From assembly GCA_947522735.1 (NCBI GenBank), contig CANNTZ010000018.1, forward strand, positions 1 through 36,158: a stretch of DNA of 36,158 nucleotides, given 5' to 3'. The first letter of the stretch is position 1. The number at the start of each line of letters is the position of its first letter. This document shows positions 15,601 to 23,822 of this stretch, piece by piece. This DNA is from an uncultured Oscillospiraceae bacterium. Its GTDB lineage: Bacteria; Bacillota; Clostridia; Oscillospirales; Ruminococcaceae. The notes below the pieces were generated by a model, which worked only from the letters and a program-made list of their open reading frames with translations, was not told where the DNA came from and made no database searches. The translations under genes were made by a program, and so were the position numbers.

Positions 15601-17724
15601 ATGTTCAGCGATGTTGTCATTTGCAGAGAGCCGGAGATAACGATATCCTACCGCACCGGGCTGACGGTGTTTGAGGAGGGACTTCGCGACGGGCGCTGGG
15701 TGGCGCTTTCGTACAGCGCGAACGGCTACCTGATGGCGGCGAACGACCGCCCGGCGCCGACGTTTATGAGGATAGAGCAGTTTTCGCGTCCGCAGTCGTT
15801 CCGCGTCAACGCGGACGGTCAGGATCTGGATTCCCATTGGCGCTTTGTGGACGCCGAGGTCAAACGCGCCGAGGACAAAACGACCGCCTGCGTCATCCTT
15901 GAACACGCCATCCGCCCGGTGCGCGTGCTCGTCCACACGCTGCTCGACGGCACCGCGGTGCTACAGCGCAGCGTCGAGGTCGTCAACACGGGCGAAAAAC
16001 CGATGGCGCTGGCGGCGCTCTCGCCGCTCTCCGGAGCGGTTCAGCAGACGGGTCTTGAGAAGAATCGCCTTGACGTCTCCGGAGAGCTCTACCGCGTGGG
16101 ATACATGAAGAGCACCGGCTGGGGCGGCGAAGGCGACTTTCATTGGGAGCCGCTGCCGGACGAGATATTCACCGTCGCCGGACGCTATCGCCGCGACCGT
16201 TTCCGCCATCCGATGTTCCTGCTTGAGAACAGACTGACCGGCGAGACCTTTATCGTGCAGCTCGCATGGTCCGGCGGCTACGCCTTCACCTTTGATCTTG
16301 ACCGCGGGACGCCCGGCACGGCCAACCTCTCTTTCGATATCGCGCTCGACGCGCCTGCGCCGCTGCGCATCCTCGGCCCCGGCGAGGGCTACGATAGCCC
16401 GAGAGTGCATATCGGCGTCGTATTCGGCGGACTGGATCCGGCCGTGCAGGAGATGCACGACCATGTCCGCAAAAGCGTGCTGCTGCCGCCCACGCGCGGC
16501 GTCACCGGCTGGATAGAGTCCGGGATAGGCGCAGAGTGCGATATGAGTCTCGAAGCGACCCTACGCGCAATCGACCACGCGCACAGCATCGGCTCCGAGG
16601 TCTTTTACATCGACGCCGGGTGGTACGTCTCGCCCGGCCGCGAAAACGCCGAGTGGTGGAAGCGCTGCGGCGACTGGCGCTACGACCGCGAGCGCTATCC
16701 GAACGGCCTCGACGAGGTGCGCGAGGCGGCACATGCAAAGGGACTGCTGTTCGGCATGTGGATGGACGCCGACCGGATTGGCTCTGAGAGCCGTATCTGG
16801 CGGGAGCACGGAGACTGGTTGGCGAAAAGCTACAACGGCAAGCGCAATGAAAACGGGCTGCTCAACCTTGCTGAGGACGACGTCGTAAATTGGATGGAGG
16901 GGGAGATACGCTTCCTGCTGGACAATTATAGGGCGGATATGTTCCGGCTCGACTACAACGTCGGCGCACGCTCCGCAATAGCGTATAACGAGCGCGACGG
17001 CTATCTCGAAAACATCTTTGCGCGCTACTACGACAACGTCTACGCCGTCTATAAGCGTCTGCGGCGCGACTATCCCGGTGTCATCTTCGAAAACTGCGCG
17101 GGTGGTGGCGGGCGCTCAGACCTTGGGATGGTCTCCTGCTTCACCCACACATGGGTGACCGATTATCAGATAAATCCGCGCGCATTCGCCATAACCAACG
17201 GCATGACGATGGCGCTGCCGCCAGAGTGCGTGGATCGCCTTGTGAGCGGGCAGGCAGGTTATCTCACCGCCGAGCTGCGCACGATGCTGCGCAACCAGCT
17301 TTTTGCGCGCCCGACCATCAACGCGATACAGCCGGCTTATATCGGCGCGAACCCGGAGCAGACGGAGACGGTGCGGCACAACGTCGAGCTTTACAAAAGC
17401 TTCGTGCGCCCCATGCACCTCGATTCCCGCCTGTATCACCACACGCCTGAGCTTTCCGGGGCGTGCGACGGCTTTGGTGTGCTCGAGCTTGCGGCGAAGG
17501 ACGCGAGCCGCGGCATGATAGGAATATTCCGTCTTGCGGAGCCGGAGAAGGAGGAGACGACTGTTTTTCCGCGCGGCGTAGATCAGTCTAAGACATATCG
17601 CGTGACCTTCGACAATTCCGGAGCACAGACGCTCGTCAGCGGCTTTGCGCTTGTGCAGAACGGCCTGCGCGTCCGGCTTGGCAGCGCGCTCACAAGCGAG
17701 CTGATACTCTACTCCGCGGAATGA
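15601..17724 (+). CDS. GH36 alpha-galactosidase
   Basis: A 707-residue cytoplasmic retaining alpha-galactosidase that would release galactose from melibiose, raffinose or related alpha-galactosides. An N-terminal beta-sandwich (about 1-310) precedes the TIM barrel (about 320-640) and a C-terminal beta domain. Barrel signatures are FYIDAGWYV, LLFGMWMDADR, the nucleophile D451 in FRLDYN and the acid/base D521 in TWVTDYQ; a gap of 70 residues between the two aspartates is normal for the family. The length matches the bacterial 700-750-residue class. GGGAGG lies about eight bases before the ATG. Monocistronic, with its own promoter and terminator. Together with the GH4 enzyme it gives the locus two unrelated alpha-galactosidase-type activities. 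Confidence 0.93.
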   Translation: MFSDVVICREPEITISYRTGLTVFEEGLRDGRWVALSYSANGYLMAANDRPAPTFMRIEQFSRPQSFRVNADGQDLDSHWRFVDAEVKRAEDKTTACVILEHAIRPVRVLVHTLLDGTAVLQRSVEVVNTGEKPMALAALSPLSGAVQQTGLEKNRLDVSGELYRVGYMKSTGWGGEGDFHWEPLPDEIFTVAGRYRRDRFRHPMFLLENRLTGETFIVQLAWSGGYAFTFDLDRGTPGTANLSFDIALDAPAPLRILGPGEGYDSPRVHIGVVFGGLDPAVQEMHDHVRKSVLLPPTRGVTGWIESGIGAECDMSLEATLRAIDHAHSIGSEVFYIDAGWYVSPGRENAEWWKRCGDWRYDRERYPNGLDEVREAAHAKGLLFGMWMDADRIGSESRIWREHGDWLAKSYNGKRNENGLLNLAEDDVVNWMEGEIRFLLDNYRADMFRLDYNVGARSAIAYNERDGYLENIFARYYDNVYAVYKRLRRDYPGVIFENCAGGGGRSDLGMVSCFTHTWVTDYQINPRAFAITNGMTMALPPECVDRLVSGQAGYLTAELRTMLRNQLFARPTINAIQPAYIGANPEQTETVRHNVELYKSFVRPMHLDSRLYHHTPELSGACDGFGVLELAAKDASRGMIGIFRLAEPEKEETTVFPRGVDQSKTYRVTFDNSGAQTLVSGFALVQNGLRVRLGSALTSELILYSAE

Positions 17725-17828
17725 CGACACCCATAAAAAAGGCAACGTCCTTACGGGGTCTGTTAGAGCCGCTCCTTGACAAGCGGACAAATAAAAAAGC
17801 CCCTGTCGCAGAATAGCGGCGAAGCATG
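17725..17828. other. Spacer after the GH36 gene
   Basis: First part of a 344-base gap between the GH36 gene and the convergent AraC gene. It holds scattered A/T runs but no stem with a following T tract that I can defend, and no gene. Confidence 0.5.
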
Positions 17829-17869
17829 CGGCCTCGCTCCGGAGCTCAAACGGAGTGAGGCCGTTTTTT
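17829..17869 (+). terminator. Terminator of the GH36 gene
   Basis: A 12-base-pair stem (17829-17840 with 17852-17863, one G-T pair, core GGCCTCGCTCC/GGAGTGAGGCC) is followed by six T residues. It lies about 105 bases after the GH36 stop. Confidence 0.88.
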
Positions 17870-18068
17870 CAGGTCGATACGCTCATGCTCGCAGAATTAC
17901 ACATACGCTGTCGCTGTCGCGGCTTGTTCAGCCTCTTTCCGATGCGAGAAATTCATTTGAAATACGTATTCCGTAGCAAGCGTCGTTGAGCATCCCTAAA
18001 AATTTTCCATCGCCGTGCTCCGGCCGGCGGCGAACACGGCGGCAGCCACAGCGGTGCCTTTTATTACG
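17870..18068. other. Spacer downstream of the AraC gene
   Basis: About 200 bases between the GH36 terminator and the 3' end of the minus-strand AraC gene. I find no gene, and no clear minus-strand terminator. Confidence 0.5.
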
Positions 18069-18878
18069 TCATTCGCGATACTTTTTTCTGAAATCCGACG
18101 GCGACAGCCCGGTGTGCGCCCGGAAGGTGCGGCTGAAGTTGCTGCTGTCGCTGAAGCCGCAGCGCTCCACTATCTCGCCGACCGGCAGCCGTGTCTGCGC
18201 CAAAAACCCCTTCGCTGCCGCGAGCCGGCAGGCCTTGAGATATTCCATCACAGAAACGCCTGCCACCCTCTTGAAGATGTGCGAGAGGTGCGAGGCGCTC
18301 ATATGCTCCTCCTGCGCCAGCCCCTCGACGGTGTAGCTCAGGGCAAAATCGCGCTCAAACCGGCCCTGTAGCCGCCGCACCGTCTCGACGTTTTCCCGGC
18401 GCGTGAGCGCAAATATCTCCGGTGCGCTGCGGTGTACCGCAACGAACAGCTCCATCAGCAGCAGTCCTGTCAGGTACCCGGCAAGCTTCGCCGGCTCACG
18501 CGTGTTTTTCTCCGCCGTTATCCGTGCGAGCAGCCGCTGCGCCTCCTCCGGGCAGTCGAGCGTGACAGCGTGGCGGAAGCTGTCCGGGCGGTTCACCAGC
18601 GCCGACAGCAGCCACGTCTCATCCTCCGATATCCCGACGCAGCGCTCCGGAGCGATGCTGAGCACATATCTCTCGCAGCCGCTCTCCGGCTCTATGGCGT
18701 GCTGCTCAAAGCGGCTGATGAGAAGCAGCGTTCCCGCGCCCGCCGTGTAGCCACGCCCGCTGACGGTGACGTGCGCCTCTCCGGACGACACGTATATTAT
18801 CTGGTGGCAATCGTGGTAATGAACCGGTTTGCCGCCTGCGCCTCTCGAAAACTCCACCGATGTGACAAGCTCTTTCAT
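18069..18878 (-). CDS. AraC family transcriptional regulator (cupin + HTH)
   Basis: A 269-residue regulator. The N-terminal cupin-like ligand domain (about 5-150) has a histidine-rich start, KPVHYHDCHQIIY, typical of AraC sensors of small organic ligands. The C-terminal double helix-turn-helix lies at about 165-266 (HMSASHLSHIFKRV and CGFSDSSNFSRTFR). The ribosome site GGAGG is eight bases before the start. It is divergent from the five-gene redox operon, with a 130-base shared regulatory region that holds a direct repeat spaced by two helical turns; this makes it the likely local activator or repressor of that operon. The ligand is probably the operon's substrate or an intermediate. Confidence 0.93.
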   Translation of the reverse strand: MKELVTSVEFSRGAGGKPVHYHDCHQIIYVSSGEAHVTVSGRGYTAGAGTLLLISRFEQHAIEPESGCERYVLSIAPERCVGISEDETWLLSALVNRPDSFRHAVTLDCPEEAQRLLARITAEKNTREPAKLAGYLTGLLLMELFVAVHRSAPEIFALTRRENVETVRRLQGRFERDFALSYTVEGLAQEEHMSASHLSHIFKRVAGVSVMEYLKACRLAAAKGFLAQTRLPVGEIVERCGFSDSSNFSRTFRAHTGLSPSDFRKKYRE

Positions 18879-18901
18879 CTTCGCCGCCTCCGTTCGTTTT
18901 T

Positions 18902-18930
18902 ATTATAGCGACCTTTGAGAAAAAAAGCAA
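18902..18930 (-). promoter_or_regulatory. Promoter of the AraC regulator
   Basis: On the minus strand the -10 TATAAT (18902-18907) and -35 TTGCTT (18925-18930) are 17 bases apart. The direct repeat at 18934-18961 begins four bases upstream of the -35, so the regulator could control its own gene from the same site. Confidence 0.65.
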
Positions 18931-18933
18931 GAT

Positions 18934-18961
18934 TTACATAAAACAACGCAGACCTTACATA
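18934..18961 (+). promoter_or_regulatory. Candidate AraC operator: TTACATA direct repeat
   Basis: TTACATA occurs at 18934-18940 and again at 18955-18961, a start-to-start distance of 21 bases or two helical turns. AraC-family proteins commonly bind direct half-sites on one face of the helix next to the -35 of the target gene. No good sigma-A promoter is visible for the plus-strand operon, as expected for activator dependence. A chance -35/-10-like pairing of the two copies cannot be excluded. Confidence 0.5.
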
Positions 18962-19008
18962 TCAATTTTTCGTGCACTGAGGTACAATTGATGGTGGAGT
19001 GATGCAAA

Positions 19009-20328
19009 TTGATAAAAAAAGCATGTCTTACTATTGAAGATTTTCAAAGACAAAACAGCCTTTCTGTGTCCCCGCTGCCGTTTTCGGAGGATACCAAGGC
19101 TCTTGCAGAGCCGTTTGCGTTCGACGGCAAAGCTCTGCCAAACCGCCTCGTCTGTCAGGCTATGGAGGGGTGCGACGGAAATCCGGACGGCACGCCGGGA
19201 GAGCTTACCGCGCGGCGCTATGACCGTCTGGCGCGCGGCGGCGCGGGACTGATCTGGTTCGAGGCGACCGCCGTTCTGCCGGAGGCGCGCGCCAATCCAC
19301 GTCAGCTTTGGATAACCGAGGACAACCTCGACGCCTTCAAAAGGCAGGTGGACGCGATACGCGAGGCGGCGCGCAGCTCCTGCGGCCACGTTCCCGCCGT
19401 CATCATGCAGGCGACCCATTCCGGGCGCTACAGCAGGCCGAATGGAGCTCCCGCCCCGCTTATCGCCTATAACAATCCGGTTTTCGAGAAAAACGCTCCG
19501 ATTTCGTCAGACTGCATCGTCTCTGACGAATATATAGACCGCGTGCGGGAGGCGCTTGTGAACGCGGCGCTGCTTGCAGAGCGCGCCGGATTCGACGGTG
19601 TCGACATAAAATGCTGTCACCGCTATCTCAACTGCGAGCTGCTCTCCGCTTTCGAGCGCGGCGGACGCTACGGCGGCTCGCTTGAAAACCGCACCCGTCT
19701 GCTGCGCGAGAGCGTTTCCGGTGCAATACAGTCCTGCCGTAGCGGCTTCGTCGTCACGACCCGCCTGAACGCCTACGACGGCTTCCCCTATCCCTACGGC
19801 TTCGGCGTGCGCGAGGGCGGCGGCGTTGAGTTTGACCCGGCAGAGCCTGTCTGGCTGCTGAAAAAGCTTGCCGGGGCCGGTGTTAAGCTCGTTGACATCA
19901 CGATGGGCAACCCGTATTTCAATCCGCATGTCAACCGCCCGTTCGCCTCCGGCTCATACGAGCCGCCTGAGGCTCCGATCGACGGCGTCGCGCGTATGCT
20001 GCACGGCACGGCGCTGCTTAAAAGGGCGGTTCCGGAGGTTGCTTTTATCTGCTCAGCGCTCACCTATCTCGGCGTCGCCGCACCGCACGTTGCAGCGGCG
20101 TTTGTGAAAGACGGCGGCTTCGACCTTGCCGGCTTTGGCCGGATGATTCTCGCCTATCCGGATTTTGCGAGCGACATTGTAAAAGCCGGTGAATTGAAAC
20201 GTGAAAAATGCTGTCTTGCCTGCTCGAAATGCACCGAGATTATGCGCTCCGGAGGCACTCCCGGCTGCGTTGTGCGTGATGGCGGTGTCTATCTGCCAAT
20301 ATATAAGAAATACTGCGCGAAAGGATGA
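19009..20328 (+). CDS. Old Yellow Enzyme-like NADH:flavin oxidoreductase with C-terminal 4Fe-4S motif
   Basis: A 439-residue FMN TIM-barrel oxidoreductase of the OYE family, whose members reduce or form carbon-carbon double bonds next to a carbonyl. Family signatures: NRLVCQAMEG near residue 45, ARGGAGLIWFEATAV, the active-site-type segment IMQATHSGRYS, and GFDGVDIKCCHRYL followed by RYGGSLENRTR. At the C-terminus four cysteines, C402, C405, C408 and C420, give CxxCxxCx11C, close to the 4Fe-4S site of the 2,4-dienoyl-CoA reductase/BaiCD group. In those enzymes the cluster passes electrons to an added FAD/NADH domain, which is absent here. The start is TTG at 19009 with GGTGGAG nine bases upstream. 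First gene of a tight operon; the SDR gene starts seven bases after its stop. Confidence 0.88.
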   Translation: MIKKACLTIEDFQRQNSLSVSPLPFSEDTKALAEPFAFDGKALPNRLVCQAMEGCDGNPDGTPGELTARRYDRLARGGAGLIWFEATAVLPEARANPRQLWITEDNLDAFKRQVDAIREAARSSCGHVPAVIMQATHSGRYSRPNGAPAPLIAYNNPVFEKNAPISSDCIVSDEYIDRVREALVNAALLAERAGFDGVDIKCCHRYLNCELLSAFERGGRYGGSLENRTRLLRESVSGAIQSCRSGFVVTTRLNAYDGFPYPYGFGVREGGGVEFDPAEPVWLLKKLAGAGVKLVDITMGNPYFNPHVNRPFASGSYEPPEAPIDGVARMLHGTALLKRAVPEVAFICSALTYLGVAAPHVAAAFVKDGGFDLAGFGRMILAYPDFASDIVKAGELKREKCCLACSKCTEIMRSGGTPGCVVRDGGVYLPIYKKYCAKG

Positions 20329-20335
20329 CCGTATA

Positions 20336-21088
20336 ATGGAAAATTGCTGTAATAAACGGGTCGCCCTCGTCACCGGCGTGACCGGTGGGATCGGCTTTGC
20401 CACGGCGAAAAAGTTGCTGGAAAACGGCGTTGCAGTCCTTGGAATGGGCCGCCGCGAGGCGCTGCCGGAGCCGCTTGAGGGGGAGTTCACCTATGTGCGC
20501 GGCGACATAGGCGTAAAGGCGGACCGCGAGAGGCTCGTCAACGCCGCGATGGAGCGCTTCGGGCACATCGATATCCTCGTCAACGTCGCCGGAGTCGCGC
20601 CGAAGCTTCGCGCCGATCTTCTGGAAATGACCGAGGAGAGCTATGACTACGTGACCGGCATCAACACCCGCGGCACGCTGTTTCTCACGCAGTTGGCCGC
20701 CAATATGATGATCGCTCACCCCGGAGGCGCGCCCGGCATCATTGTCAACATCTCCTCCCTCTCGGCCTACGCGAGCTCGGTCAACCGCGGCGAATATTGC
20801 ATCTCCAAGGCGGGCGTCTCGATGATAACCACCCTATTCGCCGACCGCCTCGCCGAATACGGCATCATGGTCAACGAGATTCGCCCCGGTATAATAGCCA
20901 CCGGCATGACCGAGAAGGTTCGTGAAAAATACGACGCGCTCATCGAGGGCGGACTGCTGCCTGTCAGGCGCTGGGGCCAGCCCGAGGACGTCGCCTGCGC
21001 CGTCTGGGCGCTCTGCAACGGCTCGTTGCCATATATGACCGGACAATCCATCGATATTGACGGCGGATTCCACATCCGCAGACTGTGA
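20336..21088 (+). CDS. Short-chain dehydrogenase/reductase (SDR)
   Basis: A 250-residue NAD(P)-dependent classical SDR that interconverts an alcohol and a ketone. The cofactor motif TGxxxGIG is at residues 13-20, NVAG follows in the middle, and the catalytic Ser-Tyr-Lys set is seen as the Ser of NISSLSA, Y154 and K158 in YCISK. Its length is standard. The ATG at 20336 lies seven bases after the OYE stop, with AAGGA as the ribosome site overlapping the end of that gene; an earlier in-frame ATG at 20201 would overlap OYE by over 120 bases. Similarity in style is to FabG/gluconate-5-dehydrogenase or hydroxysteroid dehydrogenase groups; the substrate is unknown. Confidence 0.92.
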   Translation: MENCCNKRVALVTGVTGGIGFATAKKLLENGVAVLGMGRREALPEPLEGEFTYVRGDIGVKADRERLVNAAMERFGHIDILVNVAGVAPKLRADLLEMTEESYDYVTGINTRGTLFLTQLAANMMIAHPGGAPGIIVNISSLSAYASSVNRGEYCISKAGVSMITTLFADRLAEYGIMVNEIRPGIIATGMTEKVREKYDALIEGGLLPVRRWGQPEDVACAVWALCNGSLPYMTGQSIDIDGGFHIRRL

Positions 21089-21094
21089 GACGCC

Positions 21095-23011
21095 ATGAGC
21101 ATAACCGATTTTGACTGCATCGTCATAGGCACCGGTGCGGCGGGCTATAACGCCGCGATACGGCTGACCGAGGGCGGCACGCGCACGGCGCTTGTCACAG
21201 AGGGCGTGTGCTGCGGCACCTCGCGCAACACCGGAAGCGACAAGCAGACCTATTACAAGCTGGGGCTTGGCGGCGACACACCCGACAGCGTCCGCCGGAT
21301 GGCGAGAGATCTGTTCGACTGCGGCGGAGTCGACGGCGATACGGCGCTTTGCGAGGCGGCGCTCTCTGCGCGCTGCTTCTTCGCGCTATGTGAGCTTGGC
21401 GTTGAATTTCCGGTCAACCGCTTCGGCGAATATGTCGGCTACAAAACAGACCACGATCCGTTTGCCCGCGCGACCTCCGCAGGCCCGCTGACCTCAAAAT
21501 ACATGACCGAGGCGCTGCAACGGCGCGCAAGGGAGCTCTCCGTTCCGGTTTTTGACCGGCGGCTCGCCGTGGAGATCCTGCGCGGCACCGGCGGAGTCTG
21601 CGGACTTATCTGCCTGCGGCTGGACGCGGAGACAGGCGGCGCAGACGCGTTCGACCTGTTTTGCTGCGGCAGCGTCGTTCTTGCGACGGGCGGCCCCGCC
21701 GGCGTCTACGCCGACAGCGTCTATCCCGAATGCCACACAGGCTCGACCTCCCTTGCGATAAACGCCGGAGCCGCGCTGCAAGGCATCACCGAATGGCAAT
21801 ATGGCCTTGCGTCGGTTTCGCCGCGCTGGAACGTCTCCGGAACCTACATGCAGGCGCTGCCACGCTTTGTTTCAACCGGCGCGGACGGCTCCGAGCGCGA
21901 GTTTTTGCTCGACCATTTCGGCGACGAATACAGGGCGCTTGACGCCGTATTTCTCAAGGGCTATCAGTGGCCGTTCGACAGCCGCAAGGCGGCGGAGGGC
22001 TCGTCGCTTGTCGATCTTTTGGTCTACCGCGAGCGCGTGCTGCGCGGCAGACGCGTGTGGCTCGATTATTCCAAAAACCCGTTCGGGCTGGACAGGCTCG
22101 AATTTTCCCGGCTCTCCGACGAGGCCCGAGGATATCTTGAAAGCGCCGGGGCCTGCTTTGGTACGCCGTTCGAGCGACTTGAGCTGATGAATGCACCCGC
22201 AGTCGAGCTTTACCGCGGTAAGGGCGTTGAGCTTTCGCGGGAGCCGCTCGAAATTGCGCTTTGTGCGCAGCACTGCAACGGCGGCGTCTCGGTCGATCTC
22301 TGGTGGCAGAGCGGCGTTCCGGGATTGTTCGCCGTTGGAGAATGCGCCGGAACGCACGGCGTCACTCGTCCGGGCGGCTCGGCGCTCAACGCCGGGCAGA
22401 CGGGCTCGCTTCGCGCGGCGCAGTTCATCTGCGCGCATCCGCGTCCGGCTCCCACAGCCGCCGCGTTTGAGCGGATAGCCTGTGCCACGCTCGCACGGCA
22501 CTGCGAGTTTGCAGAGAGGATGCTCGCAAACCCCGCAAATGCCGCGGAGGCCCTTGGCAAAGCGCGGAGGCGCATGAGCGGCTGCGGCGCGGCGATACGC
22601 GAAAAAAGCGCGATGGAGCGATGCCGGAACGAGACGGAGTCCGAGCTTTCCGGGTTTGATTCCCGTTTCGGCGCAGCCTCACCGCGCGAGCTCGCCACGG
22701 CCTACAGGCTGCGCGACGCTCTGACGGTTCAGCTTGCGATGCTGACGGCAATGCTCGACTTTTCGGAGCGCTCCGGCTTTACGCGCGGCTCCGCGCTGTA
22801 TTATAATAAGGATGGTCGTCTGTGCGACGGGCTGGACGAGCTGTTCCGCTTCGTGCCGGACGACGGCGGTCTGAACGGACAGATACAGCAGCTCATCCTT
22901 GAAAACGGCAAGCTCCGGGCATACTGGCGCGACGCGCGGCCAATCCCGGACAGCGGCGGATTTTTTGAAAATGTCTGGCGGCAATATCGCGAGAACAAAA
23001 ATATATACTGA
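21095..23011 (+). CDS. FAD-dependent fumarate reductase/succinate dehydrogenase-like flavoprotein
   Basis: A 638-residue soluble flavoprotein of the FrdA/SdhA/L-aspartate oxidase superfamily. The dinucleotide motif IGTGAAGYNAAIRL lies at 11-24; the FAD-binding GGPAGVYA and C-terminal GLFAVGECAGTHGVTRPGG segments are clear, as is the substrate-domain histidine in AQHCNGGVSV. Such enzymes reduce or form an activated C=C bond (fumarate, urocanate, cinnamate-like acids). No Tat signal, heme motif or FMN-attachment domain is visible, so the electron partner is unknown. The start is six bases after the SDR stop without a ribosome site of its own, implying translational coupling. Possible partners are the OYE protein's iron-sulfur cluster or a soluble carrier. 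Confidence 0.88.
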   Translation: MSITDFDCIVIGTGAAGYNAAIRLTEGGTRTALVTEGVCCGTSRNTGSDKQTYYKLGLGGDTPDSVRRMARDLFDCGGVDGDTALCEAALSARCFFALCELGVEFPVNRFGEYVGYKTDHDPFARATSAGPLTSKYMTEALQRRARELSVPVFDRRLAVEILRGTGGVCGLICLRLDAETGGADAFDLFCCGSVVLATGGPAGVYADSVYPECHTGSTSLAINAGAALQGITEWQYGLASVSPRWNVSGTYMQALPRFVSTGADGSEREFLLDHFGDEYRALDAVFLKGYQWPFDSRKAAEGSSLVDLLVYRERVLRGRRVWLDYSKNPFGLDRLEFSRLSDEARGYLESAGACFGTPFERLELMNAPAVELYRGKGVELSREPLEIALCAQHCNGGVSVDLWWQSGVPGLFAVGECAGTHGVTRPGGSALNAGQTGSLRAAQFICAHPRPAPTAAAFERIACATLARHCEFAERMLANPANAAEALGKARRRMSGCGAAIREKSAMERCRNETESELSGFDSRFGAASPRELATAYRLRDALTVQLAMLTAMLDFSERSGFTRGSALYYNKDGRLCDGLDELFRFVPDDGGLNGQIQQLILENGKLRAYWRDARPIPDSGGFFENVWRQYRENKNIY

Positions 23012-23045
23012 CAAAGCCAATATTCATTATTTTAGAGGTGTGATT

Positions 23046-23789
23046 ATGTATAAGCTCGGACTTGCTTCGGTCAGCTTTCGCGGCCTTGACGCGGACAGGA
23101 TTATAGACGCCGTAAAGGACGCGGGGCTTTCCTGTATCGAATGGGGCAGCGACGTCCACGCGCCATGCGGCGATAAGAGGCGTCTGCTTCACATTGCCGC
23201 ACGCTGCGCCGCCGAAAATATCGACATCTGCTCCTACGGCAGCTATTTTGTCATCGGCAAAAATCCGTTGTCGGAGCTGGCGGACTATATCTGCGCGGCA
23301 AGGCTGCTCGGAACCGGAATCCTACGCGTCTGGGCGGGCGCAGGGGGCAGTGACGATTTTTCCGCGGAGGAGCGCGCGCGCTTCTTTGACGAATGCCGCT
23401 CCGCCGCCGGTATCGCCGAAGGCAGCGGCGTCGTGCTCTCGCTCGAATGTCATCAGAACACCTTCACCGACACGCTCGAAGGAGCGCTCACGCTTATGCG
23501 CGAGGTCGATTCGCCGTCGCTGCGTATGCATTGGCAGCCGGATCAGTACCGCTCTGCTGCGGAAAACCTGCGCTACGCGCAGGCGATAGCGCCATATACG
23601 ACGCACCTGCACGTATTCAACTGGGAGGGCGACCGACGATATCCGCTCGGCGAGGGCGTGGAGCTTTGGCGGGAATATCTCGCTCGGTTCCGCGGAGACC
23701 GCTGCCTGCTGCTGGAGTTCATGCCGGACGACGACCCGGCGACGCTCCCGCGCGAGGCGGACGCGCTGAAAAAAATTGCAGCGTGCTGA
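23046..23789 (+). CDS. Xylose isomerase-like TIM barrel (sugar isomerase/epimerase family)
   Basis: A 247-residue protein of the AP-endonuclease-2/xylose-isomerase-like superfamily, which includes sugar and keto-acid epimerases, hydroxypyruvate isomerase and 3-dehydroshikimate dehydratase. Likely divalent-metal ligands are visible at expected strand ends: E134 (SLECHQ), D166 (WQPDQ), H189 (HLHVFNW) and E224 (LLEFMPD). The ATG at 23046 has AGAGGTG upstream; an earlier in-frame start would overlap the flavoprotein gene by more than 110 bases. It is the fourth gene of the redox operon. The reaction could be epimerisation, isomerisation or dehydration of the oxidised intermediate; the sequence alone does not decide. 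Confidence 0.88.
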   Translation: MYKLGLASVSFRGLDADRIIDAVKDAGLSCIEWGSDVHAPCGDKRRLLHIAARCAAENIDICSYGSYFVIGKNPLSELADYICAARLLGTGILRVWAGAGGSDDFSAEERARFFDECRSAAGIAEGSGVVLSLECHQNTFTDTLEGALTLMREVDSPSLRMHWQPDQYRSAAENLRYAQAIAPYTTHLHVFNWEGDRRYPLGEGVELWREYLARFRGDRCLLLEFMPDDDPATLPREADALKKIAAC

Positions 23790-23822
23790 GGCGCTGCAAC
23801 AATATTATCAGGAGGATTTTTC

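Noticed and set aside
18955..18988. TACAAT (18983-18988) as the -10 of the redox operon
   Set aside because: Transcription from it would start within the ribosome site of the first gene (18993-18999), and no -35 lies at a usable distance; kept only as a remote possibility.
19009..23011. Possible bile acid 7-dehydroxylation (bai) operon, because an OYE, an SDR and a flavoprotein occur together
   Set aside because: No CoA ligase (BaiB), dehydratase (BaiE), CoA transferase (BaiF) or transporter (BaiG) is present, and the OYE lacks the FAD domain of BaiCD/BaiH.
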